Assembly (NCBI RefSeq): GCF_003254395.2 | Contig: NC_037640.1 | Coordinates: 654,501-718,500, forward strand | Direction: 5' to 3' | DNA length: 64,000 nucleotides | Source of the DNA: Apis mellifera | Lineage: Eukaryota; Arthropoda; Insecta; Hymenoptera; Apidae | In this document: piece by piece, positions 49,887 through 61,796 of the stretch | Layout: the number at the start of each line of letters is the position of its first letter | Position numbering within the stretch: the stretch's first letter is position 1 | Position numbers and translations under genes: made by a program | Notes under the pieces: model-generated | Databases searched by the model: none | What the model saw: only the letters and a program-made list of their open reading frames with translations | What the model was told of the DNA's origin: nothing

Positions 49887-52124
49887 CGATTTTACTTATT
49901 ATATCAAATGTCTCTTTTCTTTTCTACTTAATTCTAATTGGATTATAATATTAATGGCAAAGCTATTGAATTTTGATATACAAATATCTTATTAAATAGA
50001 ATTTAATTCAAAAAATATTTGTTTCTAATGAATATTAAAATCTGTCACAATTCTATTTTGATTTAAATTAATAAAATTTAATAATTGTGATCATTTTCAT
50101 TTAAAATTATTTAAAACATATTCTAAGCAAATCATTAAATGTGGTACGATTTAATGAATATTAAAGATTTATTTCGTCATAAATCGGTAATCTAAATTCT
50201 ATATATTGTTTTTTCTATTTTTAATAATTAATTTTTTCTTTTAATATATTGTATGAATACAATTTTTAATTAATTATTTCGGAAGACCAGAAAAAAATCA
50301 TTCAATAAATATCGATAGAATTTTTACGATGATAATTTTTCACTATTTTTCTGTTTTAATATGGAATAAACAGTTATATATTTTCTAGCTCACTTAGAAA
50401 AACACGTGATTTCTTTGAGTAATGTCGAAATATTTTTTTTTCTTAACGATTGCAATTTTATTTGAGCGGTGAATATTATTTCATCTGTATTTCGAAATTC
50501 CATTTTCTTCCTGTTGAAAAAATGAATTACTTTATTCATTAAATAATTTTTATACTCCATTGCTCTAATTTTTGATAATTCGTATCATTTAGCTAATTAT
50601 TATATCTTCTTATAAAATTGATTAGTTTTATGTTCAATTTCAGTTCATCTTTATTTAAATTCAGATTTGAAATATGAAAATCTGTATCTAATATTTTGAA
50701 TTTATTTCTCCGAATAATTGATTATAATTTTCGACATAATTCAATTTTTTCTTAAAATGTAGAATGTAATTTTTTAAATAAAAAAAATTGATTAACTTTC
50801 TTTAAGATATTATATTTATTCTTGATCTATATTTATTGGATCTATGATAAATTAAAATTAAAATGAATTAACTGACAAAATTTTTGAATTAATTTTTTTT
50901 TATTTTCTAGATCAATAAAAAACTAATAAAAAAAATAATTAAATTATTATACATTTGTTTAAAAAATTTTTATATAATAATTCCATAATTACATAATTAT
51001 AAATTTTAAATTAAATAATATTATGCATTATTAAAAAAATACTATTATTACGTAAAGTTTATGTATTATATTAATATTATTTATTACATATAATTATATA
51101 TTATATTATATTACTTAACTTTAAAATAAACAATTTATAGAGTATATACATTATATATTAACAAAAAAAAAGAAAATGTTTTAAGAAATAAAAAACAAAA
51201 TATGTTTATAAATATTATATTATAAAATAAATATAATTATAATTATATTATAAATATTATGATATATATAATATATTGTATATATATATATATATATATA
51301 TATACAATTCTAAATCTTCTTTTTGTTTGGTAAATTCTTTTTGATTTTTTATTATTATTTGAATATCTATGCGGTTTATTTTATATAATCATTATATGAT
51401 ATTGTAATAAAAATTGCTTTAAAAATGTAGATGAAATCAATCAGCATTCATTCTAATGTATAATCATTCATGAAATGTGATAATAATAAAAAATATTATT
51501 GATACTATAATCATTTTTAAATATTAATAATCACGAAAAAATATATAATAAAAAAAAAAATAAAGCTTTTTAGAATATAGAACATATTAGCAAAATTTTC
51601 ATAATAAAAGAAAATCATCTTCTTTAAAATATTCAAACAGAGTATTTCAAAAATATATTATAATATTATAACATATATCATAATAACTCTTAATATTTGA
51701 CACAATATAATATTTCATAAATATATAAATGATTAAAAAAAAATATCGTTTACTAATTATTTCGGCTAATAAATATTTTTTAATTTAAATAAATTTTTTC
51801 AAATTGAACCAATTGATTATTTTTGTTTCTATTGTCAGTATCTAGTATTATGATAGAGAATCCATTGTTATTGCATTTGCAGCATTTTTGGTCCATAAAT
51901 CCTGTTAATGCTATTTAATCTGGAATGCAGAATTTCTCAAAAAAATGCTCTTCGAATTCTTGGAGAAATTATTCTCCACAGAATAGTGTGATTCTTTTTC
52001 AAATTGATGAATGCTTTGATCATAAAGGATAAAAAATTGAAAAAGATAAAAAAACAAGAGGAAAATTCTTATTAATGATAATAATCTTTATCTTTTACAT
52101 TTAGTATTATTAAAATGCATTACC

Positions 52125-52187
52125 GTTATTTCGAAGAAATTAATTAACAATCGTTGGCGTTATTTCGAAGAAATTAATCAACAATTA
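52125..52187. repeat. Two-copy tandem repeat, 34-base period
   Basis: GTTATTTCGAAGAAATTAAT followed by (T/C)AACAAT occurs at 52125 and again at 52159 with a single clear difference in the first 26 bases. It is therefore recent compared with most of the repeats here. Confidence 0.85.
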
Positions 52188-52456
52188 ACGATTTTAATAG
52201 ATACTTAGATTAAAATTTTTGTTTGAAAAACATAAAAAAAAAGACAGAAAGAACAAGGGATCGAAGCTATCTAAAAAAGTTCCTCTAAAAACAAACAGAG
52301 GAAGAGAAGAAAAGAATTGATGAAAAAAATTGACGACATTTATTGGTCTGCAATAAATATCAATAATAAAATGGTAAGATTAAATCGTCTTGTATCCGAA
52401 TTGTGATTCAAAAAAAGTCCAGCCTAAAGAAAACTTATATCTTTTACCAGAAATAA

Positions 52457-52470
52457 CCTTTTGCGCTCGA
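52457..52470 (+). repeat. Isolated piggyBac-like terminal sequence
   Basis: CCTTTTGCGCTCGA, preceded by AATAA, occurs here. Its inverted copy (TCGAGCGCAAAAG) lies at 60383-60395, at the end of the piggyBac-like fossil. Thirteen bases match exactly in opposite orientation in otherwise AT-rich DNA. It is either the left end of the same element, now split by later insertions, or a solo end of a related copy. Confidence 0.5.
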
Positions 52471-53669
52471 GAAATGATTCACAATGGTTTGAACAATATA
52501 TAATATGTGAATAAAATTCATTTTCAAATTTATAAAAGATAATTATTTCGATCTAATTTATAATAACTATGAAATTTATAAATGAAAACTTATACATGAC
52601 AGTTATATATTAAAATTTTAAATCCTCTTTTTAAACGTTTAAAGATTAAGCAAAATATGCGTAATATATGGGCAGAAAATTAATCGATAATTGATCCATC
52701 ATTTCAATATTTCATATTTCAATAATTGAAAAATATTCTGTAAATTTATTAAGAAACATTTAAATTTCAATTTTATAACGGATATGACATCTCAAAATAT
52801 TTATTTTAATTTAAATTATAATTATCAATAATTTTTTTTTAATTTTAATTTAAATTAAATTATCAATAAAATTAAAATTAAAAAAATTATCATTATCAAT
52901 AAGTTTTTTTTTGTAAATTAAGTTTACGTAATTATTTCATATTAGAAATTCACAAATATAATGATTTATCAATGATTTATATGTTTCATGTCGTGAAATT
53001 CCATGCAATAAGAGTTTTATATATGAAAAGTAAAAATTTTCTATTTTTTTTATTGCCATATTTAATTTGCAAAACTTTGCAAAACTATATTAAAAATTAA
53101 TTTTATTTACGGCTGTACATGTACGGGCACAAACGAACGCCCATCACCAACGAATTCTCTAGTCTAGTTACTGAAATTTTAATCAACTTAATTTTAATCA
53201 ATTTATATTATAATAATGTATTTATATTTATTTATTATATATTGGAAAAATAAGCAATAATATTTCTAATTTAAGTTGATAATTTTTTTATACCTTTTAA
53301 TTTTTGAGCGATCATATTTATGCAATATCTTCTTATAATGTTTTTTTTATATTATAATTTTATATTATAATTTTCAATTTTATTGTTTTTATTGTTATTT
53401 TTATTATTGTATTTATTTATTGTTATTTTCAATTATTATTGTTTAGATTTATATCTAGCTCAGATCTATAGGGTAATTTATAGAATAGAATTGAGATTCC
53501 GTAACAAATCGCCATAATGTTTTTTTTTTTAATAAACATTTTTCTTTAGAATATCATTTCAAGATTCAGTTTATTATATTTATCAAATTAAAATACTTTT
53601 TAAATTAATTGCTTGCTACAACTTCTTTATTATATTTGCCACGCAGATTTTTTGCGTGGTTATTTAAAG

Positions 53670-54545
53670 TAAAGAGGGTTATCCAAAATTTATGCAAAAT
53701 TTTGCGCTATTTGTGCGGTAAAGTATTGATGACAAAAAAAAAAGATAGCTGACAGTTTAGGATTATTAAAAATGCACTATACAAAAGAACAACGTGTTTT
53801 CATTATTGAGCAATATTTTAAAAATAATGAAGGTTAGTCAGTTCGCAATTTTCATACAAAATATGATCAGAATAATGATTTAATTTCATCAATTGTAAAG
53901 AAATTAATTAAAAAATTTAGAAAAAATCAATTAATGATTTTAAATACTCTGGCTGTCTTTCAATAAATCATTCAACACAAAACATCGAAGCAATTCGTGA
54001 AAGTATTTTTAATATTCGAGAATCCAAAGATATCAATTCGCCACTGTGGTCAAGAATTGGATATTTTGAGAAGCTCTTTACAGCGTATTCTCACGAAAGA
54101 TTTGTATCTTTACAAAGTTCAATTAATTCAAGAACTGAAGCCAACACGCATAGCGAATAGAATTTATCGAATGGATTATAGAACAACAAGTGGATGCTGA
54201 TTTTTCAAACAAAAAATCTCTTCAACAATTAGGTTCATTTGAAGGTTTTTTTCTTTAGATTTTTTGAAATTTAAGCTTTATGTCTAACTATAATTAACTA
54301 TACCTTAAAGTAGGAAATTGAGTGCTGTATTAACGAAATTCAGTTACATTTATGCAAAACAGTCATGAAAAATTTCAACAAAAGAGTGTGTATATCAACA
54401 GAGTGAAGGCTAATTATTCAATATGATATTCCATACATAACCCTATACTATATTTTATGAATCAATAAAAAATTTACAATTTTTAATTATAAACCTGTGT
54501 TTTCTATCAAAATTATTTCTTGCGTGAATTTTAGGACATTCTTTA
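53670..54545 (+). mobile_element. Internally deleted mariner-related transposon with DUF4817-like N terminus
   Basis: Inverted ends are visible: TAAAGAGGGTTATCCAAAAT at 53670 and, inverted from 54545, TAAAGAATGTCCTAAAATTC. From 53772 the plus strand reads MHYTKEQRVFIIEQYFKNNE, a stop, then SVRNFHTKYDQNNDLISSIV. This is the helix-turn-helix start of the insect transposases annotated DUF4817. A second DNA-binding part follows (SLQRILTKDLYL and KVQLIQELKPT near 54080-54150). The catalytic centre is missing. The family's C-terminal motif survives near 54362 as VMKNFNKRVCIST. It is an element of about 880 bases that lost its core and could only have moved with help from a full copy. Confidence 0.75.
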
Positions 54546-55200
54546 TGTAGTCTATGATTTAAGAATAACTTAAAAATAGTTATGTTTTGCATTTTTTTTT
54601 CTCCAATAAAATAGGTTCGACTATCATCTTGTCAATTTACGATACGAATTGTTTAATTTGTGTTTCTCTTTTTCTATTTTTTCTACACAAATCGTTCGAG
54701 ACAACTCTGGTTCACATCGAAAGTAAAAAAAAAATAAAAAATTTCAATAATTCTCAAAGGAAAAACATCAATAATTATTTAGAATCAAATACTCATTGTA
54801 TATAACATAGTCCTCGCAAAACACAATAAATCTAATCAGTTAATGTAATAAATATATATATAATATAATATAAGTGAATTTACGCAAAAAACTCCGTGTG
54901 TTAAAGTATGTTAAATTTCAAATTAAAAATGAATTCAAACAAATTATTGTACAATTTTTTTCATAAAATTATAAATTATAGTGTAATTATATTTAATTAT
55001 TTAATTATATTTAATTTATTTATATTAATATAAATTATACTATCAAAAATCAGTACTTGTTAAGGACAGTACTTGTGAAGCGATCGGGTAACCTGGCCTT
55101 TATTTTCAATAGTTCGAGCATCGTCAATGACTTAATAATTTATGAGCGGACATGATTTTTCTAACATTTTTCAGATCTTTAATTTAAACAAAAATATCAC
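54546..55200. other. Spacer between transposon fossils
   Basis: AT-rich with a short better-mixed block at 55055-55130. The frame 54587-54805 (+) has no similarity I recognise. Confidence 0.45.
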
Positions 55201-55500
55201 AGCAATGGCTACTTTACAAGCCACATTTGCACGTCATGGACCACCATGAGAATGAGCGCGAAGATTCTGATCCCTGCTGTGACGCGACCCCGCGAGAGCT
55301 CATCCTTCGAGGCCACTCTCCAGCGCGACCATTGGTTTCTCCCCTCTTTGTATTTTTTTCGAAAAGGATTGGAGGAAAAACCAAGATTCGTGACAGTCTT
55401 GGAGTTGAGTCTAGAAATAGAAACTAGAACAGAATTATTCGAAATAAAATAGAATAGAATTCGAAAATAGTATATATTAAAATACAATAAGAATCATTAC
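55201..55500. other. GC-rich island of unknown origin
   Basis: The block 55225-55400 is by far the most GC-rich in the right half of the window (for example GACGCGACCCCGCGAGAGCT). Three overlapping short frames are open on both strands, which is typical of GC-rich non-coding DNA. A TGTGACG start at 55279 and a CATTACA end near 55500 resemble solo-LTR borders, but no flanking target duplication was seen. It directly abuts the truncated mariner on its right. Confidence 0.4.
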
Positions 55501-55549
55501 AATTAGCCGCAAAGAGTCAAAGTACCATCATTCGTTCATTTAAAGTTCA

Positions 55550-56198
55550 TAATATAAATGAAAAATGATATATGGAATATCAAGCGGAAAAGATCGTGAA
55601 GCAGGCCACGTGAACCAGCTCAAACAACATCAAAAGCTGGTATTCATCAAAAGAAGGTTTTGTTATTAGTTTGGTGGGATTACAAAGGAATTATCTATTT
55701 TGAACTCTTACCACCCAACTGAACGATCAATTCTGTTGTCTACATTGAACAACTAACGAAATTAAACAATGCGGTTAAAGAAAAGCGGCCCGAATTGACA
55801 AATCGAAAAGGTGTTGTATTCCATCATGACAATGCAAGGCCACACGCATCTTTGGTCACTCGGCAAAAATTATTGGAGCTTGGTTGGGATGTTTTGCTAC
55901 ATCCACCATATAGTCCTGACCTTGTACCATCTGATTACTTTTTGTTTCGATCTTTACAAAACTCCTTGAATGGTAAAAATTTCAATAATGATGATGATAT
56001 CAAATCATACCTGATTCAGTTTTTTGCTAATAAAAACCAGAAGTTTTATGAACGTGGGATTATGATGCTGCCTGAAAAATGGCAAAAGGTCATTGATCAA
56101 AATGGGCAACATATTACAGAATAAAGTTATTTAGTTCCATGAAAAAATTGTCTTTGATTTTCTAAAAGAAATCCGTAATTACTTAGTTGCCAACCCAA
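55550..56198 (+). mobile_element. 5'-truncated mariner transposon, second subfamily
   Basis: The plus strand encodes the C-terminal two thirds of a mariner transposase, with WNIKRKRS then a stop replacing Trp, KVLLLVWWDYKGIIYFELLP, another stop, then a clean frame 55795-56124. That frame holds HHDNARPHAS and PPYSPDLVPSDYFLF, the second and third catalytic aspartates (D,D34D). The first Asp and the whole DNA-binding domain are missing. The right inverted repeat is intact and ends TTACTTAGTTGCCAACCCAA at 56198, followed by TA. Its inverse, TTGGGTTGGCAACTAAGTAA, is the type known from bee and other mariners. It differs from the mariner at 39422, so two subfamilies are present. The left end is replaced by the GC-rich island. 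Confidence 0.88.
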
Positions 56199-56259
56199 TA
56201 ATTAGAGATATTTGTGATATATTTTTATTGAATAAAAGATTGATGAAAAAAATGGACGA

Positions 56260-57740
56260 CAAAATGAATATTTTTTAAACAGATTTAAAAATTGGATCAA
56301 AGAGGAAGATTTTGTTTTATTTGAAGGTTTACTTGTTATTGATAAAATTTCTTCTATATCAAGTTTTGCACGGAGACTGATTAAAAACTTCAAAAAATAT
56401 AATAATAATAATAATAAAATCATATAATAAAAATAAAAAACATAAAGGTAGCAAAAATTATAAATGAAAATTCTATTGAAAAAATAATTTTTGCTGCAGA
56501 AGTAGTTTTTCGATCAAAAGAACACAAATGTATTGCTAATCTCATTATTAACACGGCATTTATTGCAAAAAATAAATAAATAAATAAATAAATAAATAAA
56601 AAAAAATAGAAATTCAAAAAAAGAATTTTTACAACAAAAATATAATAACTGATGAAATTTTAGCATTGTATATTGACATAAAAAATACTTTATATATTTC
56701 TATAAATTTATTAGAAAAAAATGCTTTAAACTTAACTTAAGGCATAAAATATATCTATCATATTATAATTTATTAAAAGCAAAATATTCTTGCTTCTTTT
56801 TAATGATATTAAAATAACTGAGTCAAATGCGAAACTTACTTAACAAACAACATTAGATCATTGAATAAATCATTTGTTGCTTTCAAATAACGGTTTATTT
56901 ATACCATAAAATGGTATAATAATATGTATAAACAGAAATTCAAATTTATTATAAGTATTAATGAATTTTTGTTTATAATTTCTTTTGTACCAATAAAATT
57001 ATATAATAAATCGAATATAATTTAGCATAATTCAGTTTTATGTTCCATGAAATATTACAAACATATAAAATTTATATTTGAACAAGAAAATGATGATCTC
57101 ATAAAAAATTAAATAAATAAAATACAAAATCAAATTAATAATTTAAAATCTATGAATCTATTTATTAAAATTATGACAAAGAAATTATAATAAATTATAA
57201 ATTCTACGTAACTATGGTTGAATTTGCAATATACTGATAATAAAGAAATTAAATTGTAATGTTAATAAAGAAATTTTAGGAATTTTATAGCAAATTTTAT
57301 CCTCTGGTCATAATATTAATATAGAAAAATTTGCTATAGAATAATGCTCTCATAATACAAAAAATTTATATTTATATTTGTATGTATGCCAATAACTTTA
57401 CACAAATTATTTTGTCATGCAAAAAGTATTATTTAATTTTTCATAATTCTAATTGATCAAATGTCGCAAGAAGCGTAAAAAGCAAGATAGAAAGATTTTT
57501 GTAGATTTCGAGAAAAAAATATTTAAAATGACAAAGATACAATTTTACAATCAGATACAAATTTAAATCTACTAACAATGTTATTTCTGACCCATTGATA
57601 AATAAGTTTCGACAAAAAAATTAAATCGAAAAAAAAATTAAGTTCGTTAAATCAAGAAATCAAAAATTTATTAGACAAAAATATAGGCAAAGAAAAAGAA
57701 AAAATTAATATTGATGAAAATAATGAGAAATCATCGAATT
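56260..57740 (+). pseudogene. Decayed open frames of an unnamed insect repeat-family protein
   Basis: Between 57290 and 57730 the plus strand reads in order SSGHNINIEKF, LYLYLYV, then after frameshifts KARQKDF and RFREKNI, LTMLF and near the end KSKKKLSSLNQEIKNLLDKNI. This order recalls a protein found in many copies in aphid and ant genomes (…SSGYxINxxxF, YxWYYMPxTxHK, EARNKDFKxxRE, LLVTSDP, SLSPEVxxLL). I know that family only as a repeat-associated protein of uncertain class. Earlier parts (about 56270-56380, RFKNWIKEEDFVLFEGLLVI) may belong to it. It is heavily broken. The family name is left open. Confidence 0.45.
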
Positions 57741-58439
57741 CAAATTGAAATAATGAATAAAATTTTTCATTGTATGTATATTTTTTAAAAATAAAACCTT
57801 AAAAACCTATAATTTTGTTTTGTTCTTTTCATTTTTATTTAAATATTTATTAATTTTTATTTCTATTTTATTTTAACTTATATTATATCTTTTTATTCTT
57901 TTATATATTGCGATATATTTCTATATTATTATATTTCTATATTTTTTATATATTATCCTATATTTTTTTTTATATATTGATTATTATGTATTTTTTTTAT
58001 TCTATATTAATTAAATGCAATGTTAATTTTTTTTATGTATTTAACTATATTTTTGTTATTTATATATTTTTTAAAAAATAATAAATTATAATAATATTGT
58101 TTTTTAAAAATTAAATCTCTATAAATTCAAAATCGAAAAAAAATTTTGTCCAGTTAGGCCTTATCTTTCGAATTATTGTACAAGGTTTCGTGTGTAACTT
58201 GAATGGTGAATGAAAACTATTAATCTTTGTTTATGCTAGATTTCGTAATCTTCTATTAATAAGAGCATAATATTAATTCGTAATTGGTTCCTTAGTTTTT
58301 TATTTTCTTTCTTTCTGTTAATAAATATGAAACGTTAAACCTTAAAATACAGATAAGATATTTAAAAAATATCTCAAATTCTTGCGAAACTATGTTTCTG
58401 ACAATATCGTGGTAAAAGTATTATAATTTCATAAGTTCA

Positions 58440-60396
58440 GAAGTTCTAAAAAAAATATATTTTGGAAGTGAAATTAGTTTAAATAAAGATAAATCTGATT
58501 TTGAATTGTTAAGAAATGAAATTGATTGTGTTTATGAATTAATGGTAAAAATGAAAAATTGATAGAGATAATAGTGATAGCAACATAATATTAGAAGTAA
58601 GAAATCGAAAAATTAGAATAGATAGTGAATCCGAAAGTTGATGCCCCACATTCTAATAATTCAAAATGGATACTTTGTGAAGAATCTATTGAGAATAAAA
58701 TTCGTAATCGAAGAAAAACCTGTAGGACTACAAGTATTCTCAAAATTGTTGGGTTTTAAGATATTTTTTATCGAGCTAATAAATCAAATAATAACTGAAA
58801 CAAATAATTATCCTGTAAATAATTAGAGGAGAGGATTTTGTCATCACAAATATTGTATAATATTACCAAAGAAGAATTTTGAATGTTCATCGCAATTATT
58901 ATAAATATGGAAACGAAGCCATTGATAAATATACAAGAATATTGATCAAAAAATTAAATAAGTCACATTCCATTTTGTTCAAATATGTTTACAAGAGATT
59001 TACTCAAAATTTTTTAATGTTGCATGTGAAAATAATTTTGGCACAAAATATTAACTCTACAATACGTTTGCAGCTAAGAAGTGACTGTCTTGATATATAA
59101 ACTCAAGATTTTTATATTATTTTATATAGAGGGAGCAAATTTGTTTATGAATCTGTTATAAAATTCAAAACTTTTGTTTATCATGTATAACCCGAAAAAA
59201 ACTAACGAAATGGAGTACACGAATCTATACATTAGCAGATTCTAATACGAATTATATTTGTGGAATACTGCCTATTATATGTAACTTTATAATACAAACA
59301 TTGATAAAGTTTTTCAATATCTATTACAATTCTATTATATCTATATATAACAAGTTATTGAATAAAATTTCCAATGTGCGGAGACATTATATGTTTACAA
59401 ACCGTTATTATACCAGTTATATTTTGATTAATGAATTATATAAATTAAAATTTAACTGGCACAAATAAAAAGAAAATTCAAAATTCATTATATTGACAAA
59501 ATAGAAAAGAGTTACCAGATGTGAAAAAAAACCAAATCTTAAAAAAAAATCAAAATGATAGCTTATTTAATAATAATTTGATTTTAATATAGTAAAATAA
59601 GATCATTACATTATTGACAAATTGGTATAATGCAAACATGAGTAAAAAGAATTGAAAAGAACTCTCCGCTATGATATTCAGATTGTTGTTAAAAAATTCG
59701 ATCATACATTACATCAAATTCATGGGCGGCGTTGATCGGATTGATTAATATACTTCGATATATTGATTTATGAGGAAATCATTGAAATAGTGGTGCAAGT
59801 TATTTTTTGGGGAATGAAAATTTATTTAATCAATTTTTATATTTTCTATAAATTAATAAAAAAACAGAAGAACGAAAAGCCGTTTATCCACGTAATTAAT
59901 AAGAATTTTAATTAAGTGATTTTTCACAATCGCATGATTGAACTTCGATCACTAATTACAATAAAATTCGATCGTTAATTATGGTGAAATTAGAAAAAAC
60001 TCCATGCGATTTTAATAGGAATAAAAAATGTAAGATTTGTTTTTGCTGAAACAAACCAGATGGAAAATACGAAACAATTTATTATTGCAATAATTATTCG
60101 AATAATAAAGATATATTGATATAGAGCATATAAAGATATAAAGCGTTAATATAAAGCATTCTTGGCAGATGCTTCATAAATTATTATAAAAAAAAAAAGA
60201 AATACAATAGAAAGAAGAAGAAATTAATATTACAAAATCATATTTTTAAATATAAATAAATTATTAAAATATAGTATTTTTCTAATTTAATTTGTGTATA
60301 AAATCATTTTATATTATCTGTAAGACACTCGTCACATATGCGCAAAATCATTTTGAGTTGCTATTTCGCTTAAAAAAATCATCGAGCGCAAAAGAT
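58440..60396 (+). mobile_element. piggyBac-like transposon fossil
   Basis: Plus-strand remnants follow the piggyBac order. An acidic N terminus (58480-58640) precedes FFIELINQIITETNNYP near 58765-58815, the conserved start of the transposase domain. Broken core segments follow (58880-59680). Then come an IHGRR-type remnant and YFDILIYEEIIEIVV near 59720-59800, the region of the last catalytic Asp and the K-x-x-W-W-K-K-x-F-F helix. The C-terminal cysteine-rich domain is seen near 60020-60110 (CKICFC, then YYCNNYSNNK). The right end (about 60396) carries CTTTTGCGCTCGA in inverted orientation. TTAA target sites cannot be verified. It has many stops and is inactive. Confidence 0.65.
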
Positions 60397-60399
60397 TAA

Positions 60400-61796
60400 A
60401 GATTAATTACAATTAACCTGACAGAAATTAAACAAATAAAAAAAGTATAGAAGAAAAATGTAATCAGAGGAATTATTAAAATTTTGGACAATGCAGCGAA
60501 AACTAACTAATTTATCAATCATTTGCGAGAGACATTAAGAGAGACCAATATTCTATTTCATCAAGACAATGGATACGATGATTCCAATAGAATTATATAT
60601 CGAAAATAATTATGAAAAAAAAAAATATTAACATTTATAAATAAAATAAATAAAAATATGAAATGGTATAAATAAGAAAAAATATTCTTTTTGTCAATAA
60701 TTTATAACACAAACATCGTTATTATTAATAAACAAAAGAAAAAAACAGAATTAAGAAACTTGTATAGTCTATAATGATGTGGGAAATGTTAATTATAAAT
60801 AAGATTAATATTTATACAGATTACATTTTTATGATTATCCAAAAATGAAAAATATATAAAATATTAAAAAAATATTATTTCATTATATTAGACATACATA
60901 ATTATTATATTAGATATATATGTGTGGAATTTATCTATTATGTATTAATTAAACAAATAAATAAAAAATTATAAGAAAAATACTGATACAAAATAAAAAA
61001 TATATAATTAAAAAACATCATTCAAAGGCATATTTCACAAATCAAGATTATATAGATTGATAGAAAGACATTTTCTAAGTTTTCAAAATTGAATCATATA
61101 GATTTATATTGTTTGTTACAGTAAAAAAAGAAGAAAAAAGCAAAGAAAAAAAAATCATACTGCAATGATTGCAATGTTGTTGTTTATATGTAGTCATTAT
61201 AATTTTAACACACAATTATAATTTTAATATATATTATATACATTACTAAATAAAAAATTTTAATATGTATAATGAATTAACATTATATTCTTCGATTTAT
61301 GTTTATTATTTCTGCAAAAATATTTCATATTTTTCATTAAGAATAAAACAAAATTTAATATTTAATAATTATTTAATAAAAATATTTAATCTATAGAATT
61401 TAAAAAAAATTGTTTATATGATAAATTTCAAATCTATGTGTTAACAGATTAAAAAAAAAAATCTAATTATTCTTATCACATGTCTTTGTAAAAATCTATT
61501 TCAAGATGATTATTGAATTATTTTTTGTATTATATATATATTTATGATAATCAACGAAGAATCCATTTATATTACTGCTTTTTTTTTTCAATATTTTCAA
61601 ATATTAGCCAAGTGAATAAATATATGCATGCTAAAGTTTCCAAATGGTTTTTTTTATTTTTCCAAAAGAAACGAAAAAATTTTATTAAGAAATTTTTATT
61701 AATATTATATAAAATATAAAAACATTGTGTAAAAGAATATTGTAAAATAAACCAATACTATTTATTGTTCATACATGTTTATTTGAAGAATATATA
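60400..61796. other. AT-rich spacer between transposon fossils
   Basis: No supported gene. A fragment near 60540-60590 on the plus strand can be read ILFHQDNGYDDSNRI in one frame, faintly like a Tc1-type QDN motif, but it is too short to call. The frame 61513-61719 (+) is low complexity. Confidence 0.4.

Larger units (their letters stand above)
46371..52456. other. Long gene-free AT-rich region
   Basis: About 6 kb with no supported gene or mobile element. It contains TA microsatellites at 49849-49884 and 51279-51304 and a two-copy 34-base repeat at 52125-52187. The frame 48037-48267 (-) is low complexity. A stretch at 51830-52010 is a little better mixed, but I could not read a protein in it. 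Confidence 0.5.

Noticed and set aside
55227..55487. Three overlapping frames in the GC-rich island as a gene
   Set aside because: Simultaneous openness on both strands reflects base composition, and none has recognisable domains.
55279..55500. Solo LTR with firm borders
   Set aside because: TGTGACG and CATTACA borders are suggestive, but the flanking bases do not form a target duplication, so it is kept only as a possibility.
60540..60590. Additional Tc1 fragment with a QDN-like motif
   Set aside because: Only about 15 residues in one frame, with no supporting flanks or inverted repeats.
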